Notes: generated by a model not told the origin, from the letters alone. A stretch of 40,654 nt of DNA from JACKAN01 sp964502735 (GCA_964502735.1 CAZCYD010000022.1:1-40654); one strand, 5' to 3'; shown: positions 17,057-25,961, counted from the first letter of the stretch. A program made the numbers and translations.

Positions 17057-17884
17057 CTAAAGACTCTGCCCCACCTTGGTTACAATATCGACTCTTGGCG
17101 ATTCCGCTAAAAATCCAGGCGTAAATAATAAAACCACCGTGCTACCCATATTAAAAACCCCCAACTCACTCCCCTTCTCAATGGGAATTGAGGGCGCGTA
17201 AACCCTAGACTTTAGCTTTCTAAAGTGGCTTTGATTGGTAACTATATCTTGGTCAAAGCACATGGAAATTTTGCCGACGTTCGTTGCACCCACCATAACG
17301 AGGGCAATTTTTCCCTTGTCGTTCTCAATAAGGGTAATTGTGCGCTCATTTATAGCAAATAACTGAGAAATATTTTCCACACTCCAGGGATTCACTGGCC
17401 ACAAACGCCCAGGAACGTGAGTGCAAGATTTAATCTCCCCAGAAATAGGGCTATGAACTCTATGATAATCTGTTGGGCACAAATAGTAGGTCAAATAACT
17501 TCCACCCTGAAACTCAGCCCAAAAACTCTGACTCGCCAGGAATTCTTTTAGACCATAATCTATCCCCTTGGCCTGTATAAGCTTCCCATCTGTTATTATT
17601 CCGGATTGAGTTAACTTAGCATCACAAGGGTGAACAATGCCCCTTTGAATGGGTCTTTTTCCCTTCTTCAGGCGCCGGGCAAATAGCTGAGCTAGAGTTT
17701 CATAACTCTCAATGGGATGTTCAGCTTCGGACATATCTATTTGATATCTCTTTACAAACCAAGATTTTAAGGGGGTGTTTAGAATAGCTGGCCAGCGCAC
17801 ATCGACGAGCCGTCCAACAAAATAGCTCAACAAGTTTTTGGGTATTAAATATAGCAAATTGTACATGGCGACAGTATTCATCAT
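17057..17884 (-). CDS. psd: Phosphatidylserine decarboxylase proenzyme
   Basis: Converts phosphatidylserine to phosphatidylethanolamine at the inner membrane after self-cleavage creates a pyruvoyl cofactor. The 275-residue proenzyme has the cleavage motif MGST with Gly247-Ser248. The putative self-cleavage triad is completed by Asp88 (HPCDAK) and His144 (DYHRVHSP), spaced as in the type I family. Other family landmarks are YYLCPTDYHRVH and the PGRLWPVNP loop. Two consecutive ATGs (17884 and 17881) follow TAGGTGA. The second has the better spacing, which makes the start uncertain by one codon. It is divergent from the FAD oxidoreductase with about 34 bp between, and faces ferredoxin across palindrome copy A. 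Confidence 0.95.
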   Translation of the reverse strand: MMNTVAMYNLLYLIPKNLLSYFVGRLVDVRWPAILNTPLKSWFVKRYQIDMSEAEHPIESYETLAQLFARRLKKGKRPIQRGIVHPCDAKLTQSGIITDGKLIQAKGIDYGLKEFLASQSFWAEFQGGSYLTYYLCPTDYHRVHSPISGEIKSCTHVPGRLWPVNPWSVENISQLFAINERTITLIENDKGKIALVMVGATNVGKISMCFDQDIVTNQSHFRKLKSRVYAPSIPIEKGSELGVFNMGSTVVLLFTPGFLAESPRVDIVTKVGQSL

Positions 17885-17918
17885 TCACCTACGGGAATCA
17901 ACATGATAAGAGGTGTTA

Positions 17919-19448
17919 ATGAGTCAAAAATTTCAAGATATTCAAGTTGGCCTTGACGAAGACCTCGAAGAAAAAATCTCTTGGCTATTTCCAAACTACA
18001 GCTCCTATCACATTCTCAGAAAGTCTGTAGATGCCCGCAAGCGTGGCAAAGTCCACTTTGTCTATTCCTTAGAGGTGTTTGGCGAAAACGAAATCCCTAC
18101 CCAACAAGACTTTAAACTTGATCCAGCTCCACATTTTCGCAAACAAAAACCCATAATTATCGGAAGCGGCCCTGCCGGCCTGTTCGCCGCACTTCGATTG
18201 ATTGAAAGGGGGGTTCCCTGCCTTTTATTTGAAAAAGGTTCTGCCTGTAAGGAGCGCATGCAATCTATTGCCAAGTTTTGGCGCTACGGTCAACTCAACA
18301 AAAAAAACAATGTCTGCTTTGGCGAAGGAGGCGCTGGTTTATTTAGCGACGGGAAATTAATCACCAGAATTAAATCTCCCCATATTCCCTATGTCCTCGA
18401 CAGACTTATAAAGTTTGGAGCCCCAGAAGAAATCCGTTACCTAGCCAATCCTCACGTTGGTTCCGACAAAATAAGAAGAGTGATTCCAAAAATGAGGGAC
18501 TATCTCATTCGCCAAGGATGTGAAATTCATTTTGACACAGAAATTACCGAACTGATTTATCAAGATCGTTCTGTTGTGGGTGTCAAAACAGAACACAATA
18601 AAACTTATCACTCCGACCACATTTTATTGGGTTGTGGCCACTCCGCCGAAGATTTCTTTTATCACCTCCGTCAGAACAATGTGCACATGGAGGGCAAGTC
18701 TTTTGCTGTCGGGCTAAGAGTTGAACACCCACAAGAACTTATAGATAGAATTCAATACAAGCAGCAATATGGACACCCAAAGCTGACCCCTGCAAATTAT
18801 AAATTGACATTTAACGACAAAAAAAATCAATTGGGTATTTATAGTTTTTGCATGTGCCCAGGGGGCTATGTCCTTTCCTCTGGAACTGAAGATTGGGGAG
18901 TAGTCAGCAACGGAATGAGTAACTACAACCGAAATTCACCCTTTGCCAATGCTGCCATCGTGGTCAGCGTTGATCATGAAAAGAGTTTTGGAAAGGACAT
19001 CTTCGGAGGCTTAACTTTTAGACAAAATCTTGAACGGGCGGCCAAAGATCTCGTTGTCAAAGCTGGAGGCGGCAAAGAATTGCCCGGACAAAAGGTCGCA
19101 GATTTTTTAGAGGGTCGTTTATCTTCTTTGGAAAAAGTTTCCTCCCCATCTGGAGCTATTGCCTGTCGTCTTGATCACCTTTTACCTGACAATCTTAAAG
19201 GTCCAATTCTGACGGCCATGAAAAACTTTGAAGCTAAGATGCCTGGTTTTACACAGGATCAGGCTGTATTTTTTGGAGTCGAAAGCCGCACGAGCTGCCC
19301 TGTTCAAATTACACGCGACAAAGTTTCACTCGAGTCTGTAAGCCACAAAGGTCTATTCCCCATGGGAGAAGGCGCTGGTTATGCCGGTGGAATTACCAGT
19401 GCGGCTTGCGATGGAATTCGTGTAGCTGAGGCCATTCTCAATTCCTAA
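17919..19448 (+). CDS. FAD-dependent oxidoreductase of the NAD(FAD)-utilising dehydrogenase type (COG2509-like)
   Basis: A 509-residue flavoprotein. About 75 N-terminal residues form a small helical/sheet domain (LRKSVDARKRGKVHFVYS) typical of this uncharacterised family. Then comes the FAD-binding Rossmann motif IIGSGPAGLFAALRL (GSGPAG at 82-87), the GEGGAGLFSDGKL segment characteristic of these proteins, and a second FAD contact near the C terminus (PMGEGAGYAGGITSAACDG). The ATG at 17919 is preferred over the GTG two codons upstream because AGAGGTG lies at ideal spacing. The reaction is not established for the family. It converges on the coiled-coil gene with 4 bp between stops. Confidence 0.85.
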   Translation: MSQKFQDIQVGLDEDLEEKISWLFPNYSSYHILRKSVDARKRGKVHFVYSLEVFGENEIPTQQDFKLDPAPHFRKQKPIIIGSGPAGLFAALRLIERGVPCLLFEKGSACKERMQSIAKFWRYGQLNKKNNVCFGEGGAGLFSDGKLITRIKSPHIPYVLDRLIKFGAPEEIRYLANPHVGSDKIRRVIPKMRDYLIRQGCEIHFDTEITELIYQDRSVVGVKTEHNKTYHSDHILLGCGHSAEDFFYHLRQNNVHMEGKSFAVGLRVEHPQELIDRIQYKQQYGHPKLTPANYKLTFNDKKNQLGIYSFCMCPGGYVLSSGTEDWGVVSNGMSNYNRNSPFANAAIVVSVDHEKSFGKDIFGGLTFRQNLERAAKDLVVKAGGGKELPGQKVADFLEGRLSSLEKVSSPSGAIACRLDHLLPDNLKGPILTAMKNFEAKMPGFTQDQAVFFGVESRTSCPVQITRDKVSLESVSHKGLFPMGEGAGYAGGITSAACDGIRVAEAILNS

Positions 19449-19452
19449 AGCG

Positions 19453-19872
19453 CTACTTACTTACTTCCGCGGCATTATTAATAATATTTTTGATCGACTG
19501 CTGAATATTTTTAGTGCAGGTCAAAACTTCGTTGTTGTCCGCACACATTTTTTGGATTTGCTTGATTTCTTTCGACAACTTAATCACCTCATCAGAAATA
19601 GCATTCATAAAATCTTTCCTAATTGACTCTAACTTTTTATTGGCCTGAAACAGTTCTGTTTTGGTCTGATCATGTTTAGCTTTTAAAACGCGCACATCTG
19701 CCGACTGCCCCTGCCCAGAACGCATCAACTCCTCTACAGACTCAGCTACCTTTAACAGATTTGCCAATACATCTTTAAACTCTTGCCCGACATTCACCGC
19801 CTGGAGTTGATTCATTGCCTTATCTTTTGCATCTGCTACAAACTTTTTAAATGCCACACTCTCAAAATCCAT
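19453..19872 (-). CDS. Hypothetical coiled-coil protein
   Basis: A 139-residue soluble, largely alpha-helical protein with no signal peptide or membrane segment. Heptad-like patterns run through about 20-50 (VNVGQEFKDVLANLLKVAESVEELM) and about 60-110 (KTELFQANKKLESI...EVIKLSKEIKQI), which suggests a coiled coil or helical bundle. Two Cys (109, 118) lie near the C terminus. No family was recognised. It stands last on the minus strand, about 96 bp after the HTTM gene, separated from it by a hairpin (19902-19942). It is therefore probably transcribed on its own. Confidence 0.6.
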   Translation of the reverse strand: MDFESVAFKKFVADAKDKAMNQLQAVNVGQEFKDVLANLLKVAESVEELMRSGQGQSADVRVLKAKHDQTKTELFQANKKLESIRKDFMNAISDEVIKLSKEIKQIQKMCADNNEVLTCTKNIQQSIKNIINNAAEVSK

Positions 19873-19901
19873 TTCTACTCCCAGCTAATAATCAAGACTC
19901 A

Positions 19902-19942
19902 TCGAGAAAGGATTTCAAGATTTTCTGAATATCCTTTCTCGA
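19902..19942 (-). terminator. Hairpin between the HTTM gene and the coiled-coil gene
   Basis: TCGAGAAAGGAT (19902-19913) pairs perfectly with ATCCTTTCTCGA (19931-19942), giving 12 bp. An inner TTCA/TGAA extension has one bulged base. On the minus strand it lies 27 bp after the stop of the HTTM gene. The following bases contain only a broken T-run (TGAGTCTTGATTATT), so it is a weak intrinsic terminator or an mRNA-stabilising hairpin. Confidence 0.45.
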
Positions 19943-19968
19943 CTAGCCCGGACTGTAACCCATATCGG

Positions 19969-20901
19969 CTACTGGCCATTAATAAATCTTAACATTAACT
20001 TGGGAAGTCTCAATCTCTCCAAACAATTTCGCATCCTGTCTGGATCTAGGAACAGGAGATAGGATGAAAGCATAACGGGAGCAAAAAAAACAAGCCCCAT
20101 AAAAATGGCCGACAACCCGTGCAAACAAACCCCTAAAAACAACCACACCCTCTTTAGAGGCTTCAACCATATTGCCATGGGAAAGTAAATTTCAAAAATC
20201 AAAGTCGAAAAGGTCATAATTGCAACTAAACCAGGCACATGTTGAAAGAAACTAAGATTATAAGGCACTATATTGTCATTCTCTAACACATACCAAACCG
20301 CAGTTCCCTCCCACCAAGTTATACCTTTTAACTTTTCAAGACCTGTATAGGCATAGATAATACATAGCTGAATTTGAATAAGTCTTATACCTATATTCGA
20401 AAACACGTCAGGCCTTGGAGTTTTATCCTTTAAAAAAGGAACTTGACGACGAATAGTAAAATAATGGCTGTGTTGAATAAAAATTAAATAAAAGAACCAA
20501 AATGTCGCAACTAAATCAGCCCCATACATTATCGTGGGATTGCGATGAAGAAAGCCCAGGTGCAGGACGAAAACTAATAAAGTTCCAAAGCGATTTAATA
20601 AACCTAGAGTCAAAAATAGCAACAAGACCAAAAAAACAAGACTGGCAACAAGGCTAAGGGTTTCATTAGAAAAAAACAAAAAGAAGGGAGGTCGTAAATA
20701 ATTTGGAAGATAAAAGTTAAGAGTCTCCGCGGTCATTAATCCACGATCAGTAAAAAAAGCTTCAAACTCTATGACTCTCACTGAGTACATAATCAATGCC
20801 ACCATAGAGAATAAAAACCGAAATCCAGCAACTCTGAACAAATCGGGCTGGACAAACCAAAACGATACCCAAGACGCCCAGAGTTTATTCATCATTGACA
20901 T
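19969..20901 (-). CDS. HTTM-domain membrane protein (vitamin-K-dependent gamma-carboxylase-like)
   Basis: About 310 residues with roughly seven predicted membrane helices. The motif FRVAGFRFLFSMVALI, followed by F.DRGLMTAETL, matches the start of the HTTM domain, which is shared with gamma-glutamyl carboxylases. The IQLCIIYAYTGLEKLKG...WWEGTAVWYVL stretch is also typical of the family. The frame is open to 20979, but the ATG at 20901 (alternatives 20895 and 20892) is preferred. It has AAGGGTGAGG just upstream and gives only a 17-bp overlap with the upstream gene. Bacterial HTTM proteins mostly lack an assigned reaction. The overlap with the 225-residue membrane protein gene indicates they are made together. 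Confidence 0.8.
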   Translation of the reverse strand: MSMMNKLWASWVSFWFVQPDLFRVAGFRFLFSMVALIMYSVRVIEFEAFFTDRGLMTAETLNFYLPNYLRPPFFLFFSNETLSLVASLVFLVLLLFLTLGLLNRFGTLLVFVLHLGFLHRNPTIMYGADLVATFWFFYLIFIQHSHYFTIRRQVPFLKDKTPRPDVFSNIGIRLIQIQLCIIYAYTGLEKLKGITWWEGTAVWYVLENDNIVPYNLSFFQHVPGLVAIMTFSTLIFEIYFPMAIWLKPLKRVWLFLGVCLHGLSAIFMGLVFFAPVMLSSYLLFLDPDRMRNCLERLRLPKLMLRFINGQ

Positions 20902-21562
20902 CCTCACCCTTTGGTTTGATTTTTCCAATTTTATTTTTTTCATATCTGGAGTCACCAGATCCAGCCGCTTTGAATTCATTTTCTTTTAATTGAGACTCTA
21001 ACGATCCATTTTCTTCAACTTCCAAATCTTTAAAGTCCTCATCTCGAGAACAGGATAGCTCTTGATCGGGCAATCTGTAGTCTCCCTCTTCATCTAACAA
21101 ATCGTCTTGAGCTAACTTGACCCTTTCAATAGGGAGAATGCGCTTTTCTACTGTTTTAATAGCTATTGAAGTCGCTTCAGGATGCTTTCGACACAAGTAG
21201 GGAATAAAAAATCTAGAGATATTCTCTCCACTTGAGACCATCCTCACCGCAAAATAAAAAAGTCTAGAATGATTGGGTTTTAAATTTCTCTGTGAGCCTT
21301 GAGGTGGAAATTGATAATTTTTTATATCAAACTCATCTTCTTTTTCGACAATCACATCGTAATCAATGTACTTCATGGCACCAGGATTGGGTGAAAAAAA
21401 TTGCCAAGTTGTATTTAACCCCAACAAATTACCATAATCATTAAAGAAAAAACTCAGATTCCGACTCAGAATAGACGACGGATTTGGAAACAGCAGCACC
21501 GCACACAAATGAAATAGAATAAAAAGGCTCAATAAAAATTGGAAGGCCCTATTTTTTAACAT
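20885..21562 (-). CDS. Hypothetical membrane-anchored protein paired with the HTTM protein
   Basis: A 225-residue protein with one N-terminal membrane helix (about 8-27, FLLSLFILFHLCAVLLF). A motif TTWQFFSPNPGAM follows, then an alpha/beta region (about 60-150) and a highly acidic C-terminal tail (about 150-225). Small single-TM proteins with a W-x-F-F-x-P-x-P motif often sit next to HTTM genes, by general knowledge, and this arrangement fits. It overlaps scpB by 14 bp and the HTTM gene by about 17 bp, so it lies within a coupled transcript. No catalytic motif was recognised. Confidence 0.65.
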   Translation of the reverse strand: MLKNRAFQFLLSLFILFHLCAVLLFPNPSSILSRNLSFFFNDYGNLLGLNTTWQFFSPNPGAMKYIDYDVIVEKEDEFDIKNYQFPPQGSQRNLKPNHSRLFYFAVRMVSSGENISRFFIPYLCRKHPEATSIAIKTVEKRILPIERVKLAQDDLLDEEGDYRLPDQELSCSRDEDFKDLEVEENGSLESQLKENEFKAAGSGDSRYEKNKIGKIKPKGEDVNDE

Positions 21563-22802
21563 CTTCCATCTTAATATCTTTAATATCTACATCAGAGACC
21601 TCAGAAAATGCGCTTTCGATTGTATCTGGCAACTCGAAATCTCCACTTTCTTCATTTATTAAGCCTTCGGTCACTTGTCGGGCCTCTTGAGCCTGTTCCT
21701 CAGCCAATTTCAGTTCTTGCTCGTATTTCTCTAACCAGTTTTTGTCTTTTGTACTGACAACTTCTTCCATTATTAGAGCTTCACGAATAGATTGGGCTCT
21801 TTCTTCATCCTTTTTTGCCTTTGCTCGACGCTTTTCCTCTTCAAAAAAATCACTAGAAGTTGATATTTCCATTAACTGCCCAGTAATTTTCTCAAGCTCT
21901 TCTTCTCCCTCCGAATAAGTAACTCCTGCTTCTTGAGCCAAAGTCCCCGTGATTTGATCTAGGGTTGTTTTATCTTCCTCAACCTCACCAATTCCTTCAG
22001 GAATTAAATCATCTATTTCATTTAACGATGGCAACTCTTTAATGTTTCTTAGTCCAAAAATTTCCAAAAACTTTTTGGTAGTTTCGTAAAGCATGGGTTT
22101 TCCCGGCAAATCGCTCTTTCCAGCAAACCTCACCAACCCTCTTTCCATTAAACCTCTCAAAATGTGGCCGGACTCAACGCCTCGAATTTCGTCAACCTGA
22201 TACTTTACGCATGGCTGTTTGTAGGCCGTAATAGCCAAAACTTCTAATGCCGGTCCCGACAACTTAAAAGTTCGCCCTTTGACCATACGCTTTAAAAATT
22301 CCATGTTGTCGACTTTTGTACGCAACTGGTATCCACCGCTCACTTCTTCAATACTCACACCTCTAGCTCCACCAGCATATTCAACCATCAAGGTCTCAAT
22401 GGCTTTGCGAATATCTTTGGATTTAACTTGGGTCCCCTTAAAGACCTGAAGTAAAGTTGTGATGGATTGAGGGCGATCAGTGGCAAACAGCAAACTTTCT
22501 ACAATTGAAATGACTCTTTCGTGCTCAACAAACTCTTGTTCTTCCACCTCCGCAGATTCATACTGCTCCAACTCGCTTCCTTCTACAAAACTCTCTTGGA
22601 CAAAACTCTCTTGGGCTTCTTCAAAACTTTCTTCAGTTATTTCAAAATTTAGGTTCCCAGAGGCTTCGACAGTACCGTCTGCATTAAGCTCTTCAGATTT
22701 TTGATGAGCCTCCAAAAGACTCTCTTCAGAAAACTCAGAAAACTCGGGGTCAACATCATCAAATATTTTTTGATCTGTTTTGTCTAAATCTGTATCGCTC
22801 AT
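21549..22802 (-). CDS. scpB: Segregation and condensation protein B (ScpB), with long acidic extensions
   Basis: A winged-helix partner of ScpA in the SMC-ScpAB condensin complex that organises and segregates the nucleoid. The core (about 95-262) matches ScpB: VESLLFATDRP, GGYQLRTK, LSGPALEVLAITAYKQP, EIRGVESGHILRGLMERGLV and KPMLYETTKKFLEIFGL. At 417 residues it is about twice the usual 180-220. The first ~95 residues are very acidic, and about 155 residues after the core are charged and helical (KRRAKAKKDEERAQ). A 15-bp duplication makes QESFV appear twice in the N-terminal tail. It overlaps scpA as ATGA. The extensions are probably lineage-specific. Their role is unknown. Confidence 0.93.
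   Translation of the reverse strand: MSDTDLDKTDQKIFDDVDPEFSEFSEESLLEAHQKSEELNADGTVEASGNLNFEITEESFEEAQESFVQESFVEGSELEQYESAEVEEQEFVEHERVISIVESLLFATDRPQSITTLLQVFKGTQVKSKDIRKAIETLMVEYAGGARGVSIEEVSGGYQLRTKVDNMEFLKRMVKGRTFKLSGPALEVLAITAYKQPCVKYQVDEIRGVESGHILRGLMERGLVRFAGKSDLPGKPMLYETTKKFLEIFGLRNIKELPSLNEIDDLIPEGIGEVEEDKTTLDQITGTLAQEAGVTYSEGEEELEKITGQLMEISTSSDFFEEEKRRAKAKKDEERAQSIREALIMEEVVSTKDKNWLEKYEQELKLAEEQAQEARQVTEGLINEESGDFELPDTIESAFSEVSDVDIKDIKMEDVKK
22585..22614 (-). repeat. 15-bp tandem duplication in scpB
   Basis: ACAAAACTCTCTTGG occurs twice in direct tandem (22585-22599, 22600-22614). It encodes repeated QESFV in the disordered acidic N-terminal extension of ScpB and keeps the frame. 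Confidence 0.8.
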
Positions 22803-23806
22803 GCTTGCATATCCTCTTGTGCTATTTTCTGCTCCTCAGCTAAGATGTCTTCATCTGTGGCCGCCTCAACAAGTTCTTCACCTGGCATCATAGGTTCCAA
22901 ACCCAATTCTTCATCTAAATGAAGTTGATGCTCCAACTTTGCGAGAACATCATTCTCTTTTGCTTTATCTTCTTCGTCATATTCAATATCTTCAGGAATA
23001 TAGACTTCGTGACTACTCGTAATCTTTTCAGCCAATTCCTGAGTTTGGGCCGCTTCAAACGACTCAGCTTTGGAAACGACATCTCCATCAATATCTTTTT
23101 TAGTTTCAATGTGAATGTCAGCAAAGTTCTCCGACTGGAAGACACTAATAAAACCCATTCTTGTTAGCTCTAACAAAGACAAAAAAGTCACGAGTAAACT
23201 ATTTACACTTTTTTGCTCTGGCAGAATCTTAAAAAAGCTTGTCTTCACACCAAAAGTCAAACGGTCTTTTAGCTCCATGATTCTTTCTGATATAGACTGC
23301 ATCTCCGCTCCAACCTTATGGACGGTCTTCTTCATATTCTTAATCGCATGTCTATAAGAACGTATTAAAGAGAACAGGGCATTCTCCTCCGTAATAATTT
23401 CCTCTTCTTGGTTGGTCTCTATTTTTAGACGCACGCCCCTTAGCCAAATATCCCGACCCACAAGAGGCCGCTCATAAATTTCGTGAGCCACCTCTTGAAA
23501 TTTTTGATATTCTAAAAGTTTTTGCACCAACTCTTTTCGTGGATCGGCCTCTTCAACTTCTTCTCCATCCTCATTGTACTGAGGCAAGAGCATCTTGGAT
23601 TTGATTTGAATTAAAGTGGCGGCCATAGCGATAAACTCACCAGCCAACTCTAGATCTAGCTTTTTCATAGCCTTAATATAAGACAGGTACTGTTGAGTAA
23701 TCTGATGGATATTGATATCAAAAATATCCATTTCCTCTTTTCTTATAAGATAAAGCAAAAGCCCAAGAGGGCCTGTGAATTTTTCTGTTTGAACATTTAA
23801 ATACAA
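22799..23806 (-). CDS. scpA: Segregation and condensation protein A (ScpA), with acidic C-terminal extension
   Basis: The kleisin of the bacterial SMC complex, bridging SMC heads and binding ScpB. The N-terminal kleisin segment reads FTGPLGLLLYLIRKEEMDI (about 10-28), followed by the helix AGEFIAMAATLIQIKSKMLLP. The C-terminal winged helix is at about 195-235 (FLSLLELTRMGFISVFQ..NFADI). The remaining ~100 residues are an acidic tail not found in typical 240-260-residue ScpA. The start is a TTG, supported by AGAGAGG 7 nt upstream and because family homology begins right there. It overlaps scpB by 4 bp. The M50 protease gene lies 142 bp upstream on the same strand. Confidence 0.94.
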   Translation of the reverse strand: MYLNVQTEKFTGPLGLLLYLIRKEEMDIFDINIHQITQQYLSYIKAMKKLDLELAGEFIAMAATLIQIKSKMLLPQYNEDGEEVEEADPRKELVQKLLEYQKFQEVAHEIYERPLVGRDIWLRGVRLKIETNQEEEIITEENALFSLIRSYRHAIKNMKKTVHKVGAEMQSISERIMELKDRLTFGVKTSFFKILPEQKSVNSLLVTFLSLLELTRMGFISVFQSENFADIHIETKKDIDGDVVSKAESFEAAQTQELAEKITSSHEVYIPEDIEYDEEDKAKENDVLAKLEHQLHLDEELGLEPMMPGEELVEAATDEDILAEEQKIAQEDMQA

Positions 23807-23948
23807 AACTCAACCTCTCTTACAATTTTCACACTTATGTTTTTCGTACCTACATCTTTTGTACTTATTTCTTCTCAAATGACACTCTACGACAACTATT
23901 CAACCAACTCTGAACCAAAGTTTCAAGCAGGACTTTTGACTGTACGCT

Positions 23949-24617
23949 TCAGAGAATAATCGTCAAAACACTTTGAGCCACTCCTAAAAAAATGCTGTTT
24001 AAATAGGCAATTGGTATCCATAAAATTCTGAATCCACCTAAGAGTAAAACCCCTAGCAAAATGTATGTGCTGTACTGCTGAAATTCTTCTAATTTGTCGT
24101 TTATTGCATCTGGTAAAAAGCGGGCTAAAATCTTTCCCCCATCCAATGGATGAATAGGTATTAAGTTAAATACAGCCAGCATGGCATTTATGATTACAAA
24201 GTACTCTAGCATAGAGGTGAAGGCCCCTGATGTAGAACTCGTAGTCAATGTCGCCATCAAAATATAAGCGAAAGCTCCAACAAAACCCAAAAAGATATTT
24301 GACAAAGGCCCTGCAAAGGCAATCCAAAACATCTGCTCTTTAGGTCGAGTCAGATTTCTTGGATTGACCGGAACTGGCTTAGCATAGCCAAATATAAATC
24401 CTCCCAAAGCCACGCCAGCAATGGGAAGTATTAGAGTTCCAAACGGATCCATATGAGCTACAGGGTTAAGTGTTAACCTCCCCATATACTCCGCAGTTCT
24501 GTCGCCAAAGAGCCTCGCCGTCCACCCATGAGCGTACTCATGAAAACACATGGCAAACAAAAAAGGAGGAAAAAAAATAGCAATTTTAAAGAGAGTTTCT
24601 AATCCATTGAATTCCAT
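23949..24617 (-). CDS. Site-2 protease family (M50) membrane metalloprotease
   Basis: A 222-residue intramembrane zinc protease of the compact group without a PDZ domain. Counting from the ATG at 24617, HEYAH (26-30) supplies two zinc ligands and the catalytic Glu. NLIPIHPLDGG near 165 supplies the Asp ligand. Between them lie several hydrophobic helices and the NPVAHMDPFGTLILP segment typical of this family. A GTG six codons upstream is open, but the ATG has an ACGAG site and begins at the usual point. The family often sits near scpA/scpB, as here. The substrate is unknown. It is divergent from the FadL-like gene across only 29 bp. Confidence 0.9.
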   Translation of the reverse strand: MEFNGLETLFKIAIFFPPFLFAMCFHEYAHGWTARLFGDRTAEYMGRLTLNPVAHMDPFGTLILPIAGVALGGFIFGYAKPVPVNPRNLTRPKEQMFWIAFAGPLSNIFLGFVGAFAYILMATLTTSSTSGAFTSMLEYFVIINAMLAVFNLIPIHPLDGGKILARFLPDAINDKLEEFQQYSTYILLGVLLLGGFRILWIPIAYLNSIFLGVAQSVLTIIL

Positions 24618-24634
24618 AATGATCTCGTTATACA
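24607..24634 (+). promoter_or_regulatory. Candidate promoter of the FadL-like porin gene
   Basis: TTGAAT (24607-24612), a 16-bp spacer and TATACA (24629-24634). The predicted start is near 24641, about six bases before the ATG at 24647, which has no Shine-Dalgarno site. The -35 box lies inside the first codons of the divergent M50 gene. The match is moderate. Confidence 0.3.
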
Positions 24635-24646
24635 CTCTAAAATCAC

Positions 24647-25882
24647 ATGAATAAAGCCATAGTTGTTTTTTCCATTTTTTTTATTTGTCAACAGTCTCTG
24701 GCAGCCTTTGCCAATTACAACTCCATATTGATCGGAGAAAGAGCTGCCGGAATGGGTGGAGCCTATACAGCACTATCTGGGGATCCCTCCGCTTGCTCCT
24801 TCTACAACCCTGCAAATTTAGCCAGAATGGAGGGTACAACATTGAGCGCCGCCATCAATGTCTACAATAAATATGAAACTCGCTTTGGTGACGATGACGA
24901 CTTTGCCAGTGCCCCATTGCGAGTGCACCAAGGCAGCTTTATACCCGTGCCAACAAGCAGCGGAAGCGTCTACACATTTCGCAATTTCGCTTTTGGTTTA
25001 TCGATTCTTGTTCCCGACTTCCAGACTTATAACGGAGAAGTGCGAAGTCTTGGCGAAAACGTTTCTCTTCTTAACATAGAAGACAAATCTTTATGGGTAG
25101 GAGGCACCATTGCCCTCAACTTTACAGAGAATCTTTCTCTAGGCTTGACAATGTATTATACGTCTCGCAACTACTCCCGTTCTGTTGTAGATCGAGTTGA
25201 GCAAGGCCAGGTTACAAGACTCACAAATATAGAAAAAACTCTCACCAATAACTCCCTCATTTATATTTTAGGCACCGCTTACCAAATCAGTCCTAGATGG
25301 AAGTTAGGTTTTAGCCACAGATTCTCTTCTCTAGAAATCAGCGGCCATGGAACTTACTTTTCTACTCATGTCGCCACCGATGGCGGCTTAGAAGGCTCAA
25401 ATAGAAATCGCCTTTTATCTGAAACTCGAGTTCCGAGCAAAACCACGGTGGGGCTGGCCTACGAAAAAGAAAACGACAAAACGTGGAGTCTAGATGTCAG
25501 TTACTATGGGTCAGAAGATTACTTTGATCTCGAAAGCATTTACGGCGACAGAATTGTTAATAAACCTATCGTGAACCTAAATATTGGCGGTGAGTACTAC
25601 GTCAAAGAATGGCTAAGCTTTCGCGGCGGAATCTACACCAATTTTTCTTCGGCTCCACACATTTCAGAGTTTGCAAACTCATGGCAACAAGAGCGTATAA
25701 ATATGTGGGGCTTTTCCGCAAATATTGCCATTTTCACAAGCCCAAACTCGTCAATAACTCTAGGTGGCTACTACACTGGCGGAAAAGGGCACAGCACCCA
25801 ATACATCTCAGAAAAAATTGAACGCATCACTACCAGTTCTCAGACCTTTACCCTCTTAGTTGGAACGACATTCCGCCTTTAA
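24647..25882 (+). CDS. Outer-membrane beta-barrel protein, OMPP1/FadL-like
   Basis: A 411-residue predicted outer-membrane protein. A signal peptide (about 1-20) is followed by the N-terminal motif GERAAGMGGAYTALSGDPSACSFYNPANLARM, here split for description as GERAAGMGGAYTA (about 28-40) and DPSACSFYNPAN (about 44-55). This is the hallmark of the FadL/TodX transporters for hydrophobic compounds and of related PorV-like barrels. Regularly spaced amphipathic strands follow to the C terminus, which ends TTFRL. Strand regions such as WKLGFSHRFSSLEI and WLSFRGGIYTNF are consistent with about 14 strands. Family members import long-chain fatty acids or aromatic compounds. The substrate here cannot be assigned. 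It converges on the IspZ-like gene across palindrome C. Confidence 0.82.
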   Translation: MNKAIVVFSIFFICQQSLAAFANYNSILIGERAAGMGGAYTALSGDPSACSFYNPANLARMEGTTLSAAINVYNKYETRFGDDDDFASAPLRVHQGSFIPVPTSSGSVYTFRNFAFGLSILVPDFQTYNGEVRSLGENVSLLNIEDKSLWVGGTIALNFTENLSLGLTMYYTSRNYSRSVVDRVEQGQVTRLTNIEKTLTNNSLIYILGTAYQISPRWKLGFSHRFSSLEISGHGTYFSTHVATDGGLEGSNRNRLLSETRVPSKTTVGLAYEKENDKTWSLDVSYYGSEDYFDLESIYGDRIVNKPIVNLNIGGEYYVKEWLSFRGGIYTNFSSAPHISEFANSWQQERINMWGFSANIAIFTSPNSSITLGGYYTGGKGHSTQYISEKIERITTSSQTFTLLVGTTFRL

Positions 25883-25961
25883 TCTCACCCACTCTAAAAA
25901 CTTTCATGGAATTACCGACAAGTCCGAAATCAAACTTGCACACACACACAGGGAGAGGGGG

